From Micavibrio_A sp041655955 (GTDB lineage Bacteria; Pseudomonadota; Alphaproteobacteria; Micavibrionales; Micavibrionaceae), in the NCBI GenBank assembly GCA_041655955.1, contig JBBAEN010000002.1, positions 620,001-684,000 on the forward strand: 64,000 nucleotides of DNA, given 5' to 3'. Both the position numbers and the translations under genes were made by a program. Positions 50,869-58,327 of the stretch are shown one piece after another. The notes under the pieces were generated by a model, which was not told the DNA's origin, did no database searches, and worked only from the letters and a program-made list of their open reading frames with translations. The stretch's first letter is position 1, and each line of letters begins with the position of its first letter.

Positions 50869-51957
50869 TTAACGGGCTTTCCTGTTTTCAAAATAGCGGA
50901 AGAAATCGCTCTGCGGGGAGAGGATGAGGCGCGTGTCGGGATCGGCCAGCGTGTTCCGGTAGGCTTCCATGGAACGCATGAAGGAATAGAATTCCTTGTC
51001 CTTGTTGAAAGCTTCGGCATAGGTCTGGATCGCCGTATTGTCGCCTTCCCCGCGGAAAATCTGCCCGTCGCGGCCCGCCTCGGCAAGGATGACGGTGCGT
51101 TCGCGTTCGGCGCGGGAGCGGATTTCAAGCGCGAGCTGTTCGCCATGCGCCCGCGTTTCCGTCGCGCGCTCCAGCATCTGGGAGATCATCCGGCGCACGG
51201 TAGAATCGCGGAGCGAGGGGCCGAGATCGGCGCGGACGATCCGCACATCGACAATCTGGATGCCCATCTTGTCTTCCTTGATCTTGTCGTTCAAACGCTG
51301 GTTGATTTCCGCCATGACGCGGGTGCGGTCGCTGGACAAAAGCTCCTTCAGCGTCGTCTTGCCGAGAACCGTCCGCGTCGCCTCGTCAACGATGCTTTCA
51401 ATCCGCCTGTTGGCATTGTCGATGCTGTGCAGGGTCTTCATGAATTGCAGCGGGTCGCTGATGCGGTAACGGGCGTAAGAATCGACGATAATCGGCTCCC
51501 CGCTCACATTGCTGATGGGCGGGATGACGATCTCGTCTTTCGTGCCGGTTTCCAGCGGGCTGGCGGTGGGCTCGTCCTCTCCGGCTTCTTCATCCGCAGC
51601 GGCGGCTTCTTCTGCGTCCTCTCCGCTTCCGTCCGCGGCCAGCGCGTCGTTATCTGCGGGGGCGGGGGGCGTGCTTGGCGCCGCGCGCAGGACGCTTTCC
51701 GGCTGGCGGATATTGGTGCTGGCGATAACCATCTGTTCCGGCGGCGGATCGATGGAAATGATGCGGCGATCGTAATAGCGCACTTCCTGCACCATCGGCA
51801 GTTTGAAATGCAGGCCGGGCTGGCGGACGTCGCCGACGGGCTGGCCGAGCTGGAGGACGATCGCCTGCTGGGTCTGATCGACGATAAAGATGGTCTGCGA
51901 AACGGCGACGAGGAAAAAGCCCGCGGCGATGAGCAAAAAGGTGAGCTTGTTATTCAT
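50869..51957 (-). CDS. hflC: HflC, FtsH-regulating SPFH protein (with acidic insert)
   Basis: HflC and HflK form a cage around the FtsH protease in the inner membrane and modulate its action. The 362-residue protein has an N-terminal membrane anchor (about 5-25), the SPFH/band-7 domain (VDQTQQAIVLQLGQP, SYARYRISDPLQF, IQIVDVRIVRADLG) and a C-terminal helical stretch. A segment of about 65 residues (about 85-150), rich in Ala/Asp/Glu, is inserted where E. coli HflC has a few residues. The ATG overlaps the hflK stop as TAATG, so translation is coupled. Confidence 0.95.
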   Translation of the reverse strand: MNNKLTFLLIAAGFFLVAVSQTIFIVDQTQQAIVLQLGQPVGDVRQPGLHFKLPMVQEVRYYDRRIISIDPPPEQMVIASTNIRQPESVLRAAPSTPPAPADNDALAADGSGEDAEEAAAADEEAGEDEPTASPLETGTKDEIVIPPISNVSGEPIIVDSYARYRISDPLQFMKTLHSIDNANRRIESIVDEATRTVLGKTTLKELLSSDRTRVMAEINQRLNDKIKEDKMGIQIVDVRIVRADLGPSLRDSTVRRMISQMLERATETRAHGEQLALEIRSRAERERTVILAEAGRDGQIFRGEGDNTAIQTYAEAFNKDKEFYSFMRSMEAYRNTLADPDTRLILSPQSDFFRYFENRKAR

Positions 51958-53210
51958 TATTGCGTGCCTCCGGCTTTTTGCGTGCTTGGGGCGGGATTGC
52001 CGCCTGCGTTCGTGTCGCCGCCCGCGGCTGGCGCCGTGCGCGAGAGTTCGTTCAGCGGAAGATAGGGGACAACGCCGCCGCCGCCGCTGCTTTTATCGTC
52101 AAGGATGATTTTCTGGGCGTTCGCAAGGATGCTTTCCATCGTTTCGATATACATGCGCTCCTTGGTCACGTCTTGCCCGGACTGATAGGCCGCAAGGACG
52201 GAATTAAAGCGATCGGCATCCCCGGTCGCGCGGGCGATAACGGCTTCGCGGTAGGCTTCGGCCTCCTGCCTGACTTTCGTCGCGGCGCCGCGCGCTTTTG
52301 GAATAATGTCTTCACGGTAGGCTTGCGCGCGGTTTTGCACGTCTTCGGCGTCCTGTTTCGCGCTCTGGACATCCTGAAAGGCGCTCTGGACGTCGGGATG
52401 GACTTCCGCCGAGTTCAAAAGAACCTGCGTAATGTTAATGCCCGCGCCGTACTCATTCAGGATATTTTGCATGATGGCCTTGGATTTTTCGGCGACCGCG
52501 CCGCGCTCCGTGGTGATGACCGGGAACATGCGCGTTTGCCCGACCACCTCGCGGATGGCGCTCTGGGCGACCTTGCGGAGCGTGTTTTCGGGATTTTGGA
52601 TATTAAAGAGGAAGTCTTCGGCGGAGGAAATATTCCACTGCACGACAAAATCGAGATCGACGATGTTGAAGTCCGAGGTCAGCATCAGGCTTTCTTCCGG
52701 AACGTCGCGGATCCCCGCGCCGGGGCCGCCGCGTCCCGCAGGGCCGATAAAGCCGATATTCATGGTGCGGATCTCGTTGACCTTGAATTTTGCGGCCGAT
52801 TCAATCGGGGCGGGAAGATGGTATTTCAAACCTTCAAGCGCGACTGTGCGGTTCCATGCGCCGAAACGCTTGACGACCGCATGTTCCCCCGGATTGACGA
52901 TATAAAAACCGCTGGCGAGCCAAAGGGCGGCAAGCGCCGCCGCGCCGAGGAAGATATAGCGTCCGCCCCCGCCGAGATTGCCCGGAAAGATAGTCTTCAT
53001 GCCGCCTTGCATGCGGTTCAGGAAGTCGTCGAAATCCGGCCCGCCGGGGCCTCCGGGGCCGCGTCCGCCCCCGCCGTGATTGCCGCCGCCGGAACCGCCG
53101 CCCTGGCCGCTTCCCCAAGGATTCCGGGGGCCCTTATTCCCGCCGCCGGCGGTTCTCCCGCTGCCCCACGGGTTTTTATCCTTGTTTCCGCCGTCTTCGT
53201 CCCAAGCCAT
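51957..53210 (-). CDS. hflK: HflK, FtsH-regulating SPFH protein
   Basis: A 417-residue partner of HflC. A Gly/Asn-rich cytoplasmic N-terminus (about 1-75, DEDGGNKDKNPWGSG) is followed by a membrane helix (about 85-105, RYIFLGAAALAALWLASGFY), the band-7 domain (VKRFGAWNRTV, DLDFVVQWNISSAEDF, INITQVLLNSAEVHPDVQSA) and helical C-terminal coil. The start at 53210 gives the typical MAWDEDGG beginning. The in-frame extension to 53294 has no support. The stop codon overlaps the hflC start. Divergent from mrp. Confidence 0.96.
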   Translation of the reverse strand: MAWDEDGGNKDKNPWGSGRTAGGGNKGPRNPWGSGQGGGSGGGNHGGGGRGPGGPGGPDFDDFLNRMQGGMKTIFPGNLGGGGRYIFLGAAALAALWLASGFYIVNPGEHAVVKRFGAWNRTVALEGLKYHLPAPIESAAKFKVNEIRTMNIGFIGPAGRGGPGAGIRDVPEESLMLTSDFNIVDLDFVVQWNISSAEDFLFNIQNPENTLRKVAQSAIREVVGQTRMFPVITTERGAVAEKSKAIMQNILNEYGAGINITQVLLNSAEVHPDVQSAFQDVQSAKQDAEDVQNRAQAYREDIIPKARGAATKVRQEAEAYREAVIARATGDADRFNSVLAAYQSGQDVTKERMYIETMESILANAQKIILDDKSSGGGGVVPYLPLNELSRTAPAAGGDTNAGGNPAPSTQKAGGTQ

Positions 53211-53318
53211 GAGCTTTATCCGTTCCTTGTTGCGCCTATAGGCGTGATGGAGTGTAATAGGCCATAAGGATAAAGCTTTTTCAACCGGGGACAACCCCTA
53301 TATCGGTATGTATCAACG

Positions 53319-54386
53319 ATGGATTCTCTCGAAAAAAAGATAGTGCAAGCGCTTGAAACCCTCGCCGCGGAGCAGGGCGAATCTTTTACGCCGCTCGCGG
53401 GGGCGACTGTGGAGGTCGCGCCGGACGGCCATGCGCTCGTTATCGTGGAGGTGCCGCCTTCCATGGGGGCGGCGATGGAGGATTTGCGGGCTGCGGCGGA
53501 GCGCCGTGTCCGCGCCATAGAGGGCGTGGCAGGCGCGGATGTCATCCTGACGGCAGAGCGCGGGCCGGAAGAGGCGGGGGCCAAACGGGGGCGGGCGGCG
53601 CAGGCCGATCCGCACGGCATGGCCAAAAATCCGCCTCTCACCCTCCCGTTCCGCCACGTCATCGCGGTCGGCAGCGGCAAGGGCGGCGTCGGGAAATCGA
53701 CTTGCGCCTTTAATCTGGCCGCCTCCCTCGCGGCCATGGGCTATGAGGTCGCTTTGCTGGACGCCGATATTTACGGCCCCTCGATTCCGGTTCTTACCGG
53801 CGCGGGCGGGCAAAAGCCCCCTCTCAACGATTCCGGAAAACTTGTTCCGCTGGAGGCGCATGGGCTGAAACTCATGTCGATGGGGTTTTTAGTGGAAGAG
53901 GAAAAGCCGATGATCTGGCGCGGCCCGATGGTGCAGACGGCCTTTTACCAGATGTTGCGGGACGTAGCGTGGCGAAATGATGCGGGCCTGTCCGACTTCC
54001 TGATTATCGACATGCCGCCCGGAACGGGGGATGTCCAGCTGACCCTCGCGCAAAAAGTGCCGGTGACCGGCGCCGTGATCGTTTCGACACCGCAGGATCT
54101 CGCCCTCATCGACGCCCGCAAGGCGATAGCGATGTTTGAGAAAACGAATATCAAGGTACTGGGTTTAATAGAAAATATGTCCATGCATATTTGCTCTCAT
54201 TGCGGCCATGAAGAACATATATTCGGCCATGGCGGGGCGCGGGAGGAAGCGTCGAAACGGGGCGTTCCGTTTTTGGGCGGAGTGCCGTTAAGCGCTCGAA
54301 TCCGCGAGGATTCTGATCGCGGCAAACGCCCTGCCGAAGATAGTTATGCTAATATCGCGCGCTCTCTTATAGAAAATCTAGGATGA
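53319..54386 (+). CDS. mrp: Mrp/ApbC-type Fe-S cluster carrier ATPase
   Basis: A 355-residue P-loop NTPase that carries and transfers [4Fe-4S] clusters. A DUF59/MIP18-like N-terminal domain (about 1-90) precedes the deviant Walker A GSGKGGVGKS (118-127), then DADIYGPSIP, DMPPGTGDVQ and the cluster-binding CSHC pair (CSHCGHEEHIFG, about residue 287). The order is the standard alphaproteobacterial Mrp. It is divergent from hflK with 108 bp between starts and no strong ribosome-binding site. Confidence 0.95.
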   Translation: MDSLEKKIVQALETLAAEQGESFTPLAGATVEVAPDGHALVIVEVPPSMGAAMEDLRAAAERRVRAIEGVAGADVILTAERGPEEAGAKRGRAAQADPHGMAKNPPLTLPFRHVIAVGSGKGGVGKSTCAFNLAASLAAMGYEVALLDADIYGPSIPVLTGAGGQKPPLNDSGKLVPLEAHGLKLMSMGFLVEEEKPMIWRGPMVQTAFYQMLRDVAWRNDAGLSDFLIIDMPPGTGDVQLTLAQKVPVTGAVIVSTPQDLALIDARKAIAMFEKTNIKVLGLIENMSMHICSHCGHEEHIFGHGGAREEASKRGVPFLGGVPLSARIREDSDRGKRPAEDSYANIARSLIENLG

Positions 54387-54533
54387 TTTCTGCTGGTATC
54401 GTTCATTCCCGTTGAAAAATTTTAAGCTTGTGCGGAAGTCCTCCTTTGGGGATTGAAGGGATGGCGGGTGCGCCTGTTTGGCCCGAACCTGCCGTCAACC
54501 CGTAATGGCTGGACTGATTAGTCCAAATAATTT

Positions 54534-54562
54534 TTGACAAAATGCATTCGGTGTTTTATGAA
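54534..54562 (+). promoter_or_regulatory. Sigma-70 promoter with upstream inverted repeat
   Basis: TTGACA (54534-54539), 17 bp and TATGAA (54557-54562) predict a start near 54568 and a leader of about 25 nt before the ATG at 54594. TGGACT (54510-54515), 4 bp and AGTCCA (54520-54525) form a perfect 6-bp inverted repeat ending 8 bp before the -35, a possible activator or repressor site. Confidence 0.7.
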
Positions 54563-54593
54563 AAAAGCAGTCTGGTGTGGAGGGAAGAGTAAG

Positions 54594-55127
54594 ATGAAAG
54601 CGGGGCTTTCCGAAATATATGCGGCTCTAAATGGCGTGGTCTTTGCCGGCGTTTCGGTTTGCCGCGACGGGCACGATACGAAAGAGCATCCGGTCGCCGA
54701 CCTCGCTGTGTGGGCCGCCAGTCTTGCGTATGATACACGCAGCCATCTTGCGCGCAGCCAAGAGGCCACGCAAACCGCGGAGAAAACTGCGCAAAATATT
54801 ATTGCCTTTCTTGAAGCGGCTCTTCCCGTCATGGAAGATTACCGGAATGTGGTTTTGCAAGAACCGTCCAGAAATCTGGTCGGCGGCACGCTGGCCGATG
54901 TTTCTTCCCATATTCAGGAAATCCTTCGGCGTGAAGGCGGGATCTCCATTCTGGATAGGCCCGCCGATAAATTGAAAATGGATGGGTCTGTTTTGAAACC
55001 CTATATGGCGAATTACCTGCCGGTGAAAGCCGAACGCAAATATCCAAAATCCATGGAAGAGGATGATCCCTCCGTAAGGCAAAGACGCGTAGGCATGAGA
55101 AGAATCGCCCAGCTCAGCTTGATATGA
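54594..55127 (+). CDS. Hypothetical protein
   Basis: A 177-residue cytoplasmic-looking protein, mainly helical and without recognised domains. The N-terminal part (LSEIYAALNGVVFAGVSVCR) is followed by an Ala-rich helix (DLAVWAASLAYDTRSHLA) and a basic C-terminus. GGAGGGAAGAG lies 7 nt before the ATG at 54594. The in-frame ATG at 54534 lies in the -35 hexamer and is rejected. Converges with folA 6 bp away. Confidence 0.75.
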   Translation: MKAGLSEIYAALNGVVFAGVSVCRDGHDTKEHPVADLAVWAASLAYDTRSHLARSQEATQTAEKTAQNIIAFLEAALPVMEDYRNVVLQEPSRNLVGGTLADVSSHIQEILRREGGISILDRPADKLKMDGSVLKPYMANYLPVKAERKYPKSMEEDDPSVRQRRVGMRRIAQLSLI

Positions 55128-55133
55128 TCCCTT

Positions 55134-55655
55134 TTAGAGCGGTAAGGCGGAGCCGCTTGTTCGGCCTTGCAGCTTTTCATATAGCTGGAAGGAAAATCCA
55201 TCATGGGGGTCTTCTTCCGCGATGACCCATTCGGGGCCGAGGGCGGGGAAGAAGGCGTCGCCTTCGACGTCTTTGTGAATCCGCGTCAGGTAGATTTTAT
55301 CCGCGCAATTATTTTGAAGGGCCTGCGCGTAAATTTGCGCGCCGCCGATAATGCAGATTTCATCCGTATCCGTTTTTGCCGCCTGTTCGATGGCTTCTTC
55401 CAGATCCTTGCAGGTCAGCGCGCCGCCATGCTGGTAATTGCTCCGGCTGACGATGATATTGACGCGGCCCGGCAAGGGCTTGCCGAGCTGCGCCAGAATG
55501 GATTCAAACGTCTTTCGGCCCATGATACAGGGCTTGCCCATGGTTATGGCTTTGAAATGCCTGAAATCTTCGGGGATGTGCCACGGCATGGCGTTGTCCT
55601 TGCCGATGGCATTGTTATCGGCGGCGGCGACGACGAGGGATATGACTGGTTTCAT
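55134..55655 (-). CDS. folA: Dihydrofolate reductase
   Basis: A 173-residue enzyme reducing dihydrofolate to tetrahydrofolate with NADPH. Family features are ISLVVAAADNNAIGKDNAMPWHIPEDFRHF (substrate loop and the acid residue E/D), MGRKTFESI and IIGGAQIYAQAL. It is the expected partner of thyA, which regenerates dihydrofolate, but the two are separated by a small unknown gene with its own promoter. No good ribosome-binding site is seen before the ATG. Confidence 0.95.
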   Translation of the reverse strand: MKPVISLVVAAADNNAIGKDNAMPWHIPEDFRHFKAITMGKPCIMGRKTFESILAQLGKPLPGRVNIIVSRSNYQHGGALTCKDLEEAIEQAAKTDTDEICIIGGAQIYAQALQNNCADKIYLTRIHKDVEGDAFFPALGPEWVIAEEDPHDGFSFQLYEKLQGRTSGSALPL

Positions 55656-55803
55656 GGGAGAGGAGAATAGGAAAACGCGGCGGCTTTGTCCATCCGCGCT
55701 CTGGAAAAAGCCGGCTTCGAGGGATGCGGAGAACTCGGCCCATGCGGCTCCGCGCTTGCAGGTTATTACCCGCGGTTATCAATGAGGCCATTTATAAAGG
55801 GGG

Positions 55804-56133
55804 TTAAATCCGGGTATCGACCTTGGTAGCCGTCTGGCCGCTATTCTCCAGCTTGTCCAGCTGCGATCTTATGTCCGGAAGGGCCTTGCCTTTATTGATC
55901 CATTTCAAGGCGGCGCTGAAAAGCTGAAGGTAGCCGTTCACCTTGTTGGACTTATCAAGCTTTTCCTGAAGGGCCGGGCTGATATCAAGCTGATCGACGA
56001 GCTTTTGCTGTGCCGTTTTGGATGGCGGAGCCATTTGCGCGGCGGGCTGCCTTGGCTGCGCGTTCTTTGCCTGCATGGTTTTCGCGCGGGCCAGAATATC
56101 AACGAGCGGGCTTCCAGCGGGAAATATAATCAT
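55804..56133 (-). CDS. Hypothetical protein, probably leaderless
   Basis: A 109-residue protein with a Pro/Gln-rich N-terminal third (AKNAQPRQPAAQMAPPSKTA) and a helical rest (ISPALQEKLDKSNKVNGYLQ), no cysteine, signal peptide or known domain. No ribosome-binding site precedes the ATG. Instead an extended -10 TGA-TATAAT ends 6 nt before it, which would place the transcription start at or next to the A of ATG. It lies between folA and thyA on the same strand, bounded upstream by a terminator. Confidence 0.7.
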   Translation of the reverse strand: MIIFPAGSPLVDILARAKTMQAKNAQPRQPAAQMAPPSKTAQQKLVDQLDISPALQEKLDKSNKVNGYLQLFSAALKWINKGKALPDIRSQLDKLENSGQTATKVDTRI

Positions 56134-56139
56134 GCGATG

Positions 56140-56148
56140 ATTATATCA
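56140..56148 (-). promoter_or_regulatory. Extended -10 promoter for a leaderless gene
   Basis: The minus strand reads TGA followed by TATAAT (56145-56140), fitting TGnTATAAT. A start 6-7 nt on coincides with the ATG at 56133. No clear -35 is present, as often for extended -10 promoters. Confidence 0.55.
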
Positions 56149-56170
56149 TACAAGGGTTCAGAAAGGGATC

Positions 56171-56197
56171 AAAAAGGCGTTAAAAACCCGCCTTTTT
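56171..56197. terminator. Bidirectional terminator after thyA
   Basis: AAAAAGGCG (56171-56179) pairs with CGCCTTTTT (56189-56197) across 9 nt. On the minus strand it ends thyA just after its stop at 56204. Confidence 0.85.
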
Positions 56198-56203
56198 GCG
56201 TCC

Positions 56204-56998
56204 TTAAACCGCAACCGCGCCCTTGATATGCGGGTGGGCTTCATAGCCGACCAGCTCGAAATCCTCGAATTTGAAATCAAAGATATTCTTCACATGCGGG
56301 TTCAGGTGCATTTCGGGGAGCGGGTAAGGTTCGCGGGAAAGCTGTTCCTTCACCTGATCCATATGGTTGGAGTAAATATGCGCGTCGCCGAACGTGTGGA
56401 CGAAATCGCCGGGCTTCAGGCCGCAAACCTGCGCCACCATCATGGTGAGCAGCGCATAGGAGGCGATATTGAACGGCACGCCGAGGAAAATATCGGCGGA
56501 ACGCTGGTAAAGCTGGCAGGAAAGCTTGCCGTCCGCGACATAGAACTGGAAGAAGGCGTGGCAGGGCGGCAGGGCCATTTTCGGGATCTCGCCGACATTC
56601 CATGCGGATACGATGAGGCGGCGGTCGTCGGGATTGGTCTTGATCCGCTCTATGACGTTGGTAATCTGGTCAACCGTGCGGCCGTCGGCTGTGGCCCAGC
56701 TACGCCATTGATGGCCGTAAACAGGGCCGAGATCGCCGTTTTCATCCGCCCATTCATTCCAGATACGCACGCCGTTATCGGTCAGGTATTTGATGTTGGT
56801 ATCGCCTTGCAGGAACCAGATCAGCTCATGAACAATGGATTTGAGATGCAGTTTTTTGGTGGTGACCATGGGGAAGCCTTCGGATAAGTCAAAGCGCATC
56901 TGGTGGCCGAAAACGCTTACCGTTCCGGTTCCTGTCCTGTCTTCTTTCTTTGCGCCTTCTTCGAGCACGCGCTTCATCAGGTCGTGATATTGCTTCAT
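56204..56998 (-). CDS. thyA: Thymidylate synthase
   Basis: A 264-residue enzyme making dTMP from dUMP with methylenetetrahydrofolate. The nucleophile motif ALPPCHAFFQFYV carries the catalytic cysteine. Substrate loops QLYQRSADIFLGVPFNIASY and HTFGDAHIYSNH are conserved. The length equals E. coli ThyA. AAAGGAACGG precedes the ATG. Downstream comes a terminator, so folA is not directly cotranscribed. The last residues HPHIKGAVAV are the usual C-terminus. Confidence 0.97.
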   Translation of the reverse strand: MKQYHDLMKRVLEEGAKKEDRTGTGTVSVFGHQMRFDLSEGFPMVTTKKLHLKSIVHELIWFLQGDTNIKYLTDNGVRIWNEWADENGDLGPVYGHQWRSWATADGRTVDQITNVIERIKTNPDDRRLIVSAWNVGEIPKMALPPCHAFFQFYVADGKLSCQLYQRSADIFLGVPFNIASYALLTMMVAQVCGLKPGDFVHTFGDAHIYSNHMDQVKEQLSREPYPLPEMHLNPHVKNIFDFKFEDFELVGYEAHPHIKGAVAV

Positions 56999-57097
56999 GG
57001 CCGTTCCTTTCCGCTGATTCTTTCTATATATGGCTGACTATAGCCCGAACCTTGCAAAGGGGGCAGGGTTAAAAGGTTAAAATCCAGCAAATAAACA

Positions 57098-57126
57098 TTG
57101 ACATAATCATAATTTGGGGGTAGGGT
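57098..57126 (+). promoter_or_regulatory. Possible sigma-70 promoter
   Basis: TTGACA (57098-57103), 17 bp and a weak TAGGGT (57121-57126). The flanking word CATTGACATAAT (57096-57107) is identical to that at the strong promoter at 46830. It would give a leader of about 110 nt before the ATG at 57243. Confidence 0.45.
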
Positions 57127-57242
57127 TTCCGCCAAATAAGCAAAATGCCGCCAAAGCGTATGGGGCGGCAAGCGTTCAAAACCGGTTTAAATGCCAATAG
57201 TAAAACGCATAACAAAACATATAAAACGGACAAGGTGTGATC

Positions 57243-57743
57243 ATGACGACGCAAAAACCCTTCCTGCAAGTGGTAACGGCTGATTTTCAGGCAAAGGCAT
57301 CGGGCGGCGCTTCGCGTGCCGGCTATATTCTACTCGATGACGGCTCCAAAGACGGGCTGGAAATCGGTGTTGAGGCCATTTCAAAGGTTTTGCCTCCCCT
57401 GCTCGCGGCGGATGATGCTGCCCGCACGGATTTTATGGTGTCGGTGGCTTTTGACGAGCCGTTCCAGACAGAGGGCGGCAGGAAGCTGGAGCGCGCTATT
57501 TACGGCATCGCGAAAACGCCGCAATTCCATGCGACGGTTCAGAATATCGTCCATAGCTGTACGGTAATGGTTCCGGGCGGGCCGATTTTCGATGCAACAC
57601 GGATTACGAGCAGGCTCGGTGCGGACGAATGGCAGAAAATGCAGGCCGCCTACAACAACCAGTGCGGCCTGAACAGCCTTGTTGACGAGCGTATCGAGGC
57701 CCAGCGGCGCGGCGCGAAACCGGAAGACGGGTTTAACCCTTAA
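57243..57743 (+). CDS. Hypothetical protein
   Basis: A 166-residue protein, soluble, without known domain. It has an ordered alpha/beta look with SRAGYILLDDGSKDGLEIGV and DFMVSVAFDEPF, two cysteines (SCTVMV, NQCGLN) and a polar C-terminus. GTG at 57237 is in frame, but the ATG at 57243 is preceded by AAGGTG at 6-nt spacing. It lies between thyA (divergent) and ssrA. Confidence 0.7.
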   Translation: MTTQKPFLQVVTADFQAKASGGASRAGYILLDDGSKDGLEIGVEAISKVLPPLLAADDAARTDFMVSVAFDEPFQTEGGRKLERAIYGIAKTPQFHATVQNIVHSCTVMVPGGPIFDATRITSRLGADEWQKMQAAYNNQCGLNSLVDERIEAQRRGAKPEDGFNP

Positions 57744-57769
57744 TCCCCCACGCGGTTTTGCCTCTCTCC

Positions 57770-57798
57770 TTGAATTCTTAACCTTTCTTCCCTATATT
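57770..57798 (+). promoter_or_regulatory. Promoter of the tmRNA gene
   Basis: TTGAAT (57770-57775), 17 bp and TATATT (57793-57798). A hairpin ACGGGA/TCCCGT (57805-57820) immediately follows at the presumed 5' end of the precursor. Confidence 0.7.
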
Positions 57799-57820
57799 AA
57801 AGATACGGGAGCAATCCCGT

Positions 57821-58177
57821 TATGACGCTAAACGTGACTACGGAATAAGCGTCGTGGACCCGGGGGCAGTGCCCGGCGGCTCCACCATTTTTCAAAACCC
57901 CTTTGCGGGGGCGGTGCAAGATGGCGGGGCCGAAACAGGATCGACACGCGTGGTAAAGGTAACTCATGGCGTTCGGAATGATACCGCCGGGACTTTATGT
58001 CCGCAGGGTCAGGCAAATATAAATGCCAACGATAACTTCGTCGTAGCGAATGATAACAGCCAGCTGGCTGCTATCGCTGCCTAATCTATCAGGTAGTTAG
58101 TAGTTACAAATCAATTCCTGCGGCCTAGACAGCCACAGGTGGGGTTAGGGCGGTTCCTCGCAACAGAATACCGCCCA
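57821..58177 (+). ncRNA. ssrA: Circularly permuted two-piece tmRNA
   Basis: tmRNA rescues stalled ribosomes by adding a degradation tag. As in alphaproteobacteria the gene is permuted. The acceptor piece comes first (about 57821-57887) and ends CGGCTCCACCA after a CCGGG/CCCGG T-arm. An intervening segment (57888-57925) would be removed. The coding piece then starts at 57926 with GGGGCCGAAACAGGATCGAC. GGGGCCG (57926-57932) pairs with CGGCTCC (57877-57883) to form the acceptor stem with one G-U. The tag frame is 58025-58084, followed by structured sequence ending with a GGGCGGT/ACCGCCC stem (58148-58176). Exact mature ends are not readable. Confidence 0.93.
58025..58084 (+). other. SsrA tag reading frame with duplicated ANDN
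   Basis: Resuming at GCC (58025) the frame reads ANDNFVVANDNSQLAAIAA and stops at TAA (58082-58084). That is 19 residues, longer than the usual 10-14. ANDN, the part recognised by alpha-type SspB, occurs twice (A-NDNF and A-NDNS). The C-terminal AIAA is of the small-hydrophobic type ClpXP recognises. An earlier resume codon at GCA (58013) in the same frame is less likely. Confidence 0.8.
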
Positions 58178-58202
58178 TATTATCGTTTGACTGCCATATT
58201 GC

Positions 58203-58230
58203 GGGCCGGATTTTCCGGCCCTGTTTTTTT
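58203..58230 (+). terminator. Terminator of the tmRNA precursor
   Basis: GGGCCGG (58203-58209), 5-nt loop and CCGGCCC (58215-58221) followed by TG and seven T. Confidence 0.9.
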
Positions 58231-58327
58231 GCCCGGAACAGCGCCGTCCGCCCGCCCTCCGTGAAAAGCGCTGTATAATTTCCGATGCCCTGTTTGGGCG
58301 CAAGGGCGGCTCTGCTACAAAAGATCC

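Noticed and set aside
50757..51146. 129-residue minus-strand frame between the DegP-like gene and hflC
   Set aside because: It is an out-of-frame shadow of hflC and crosses the hflC terminator; composition is Arg/Ser-rich as in frame-shifted reads.
57877..57932. Two separate broken tRNA fragments
   Set aside because: GGGGCCG and CGGCTCC form the acceptor stem of the permuted tmRNA; tag frame and promoter confirm it.
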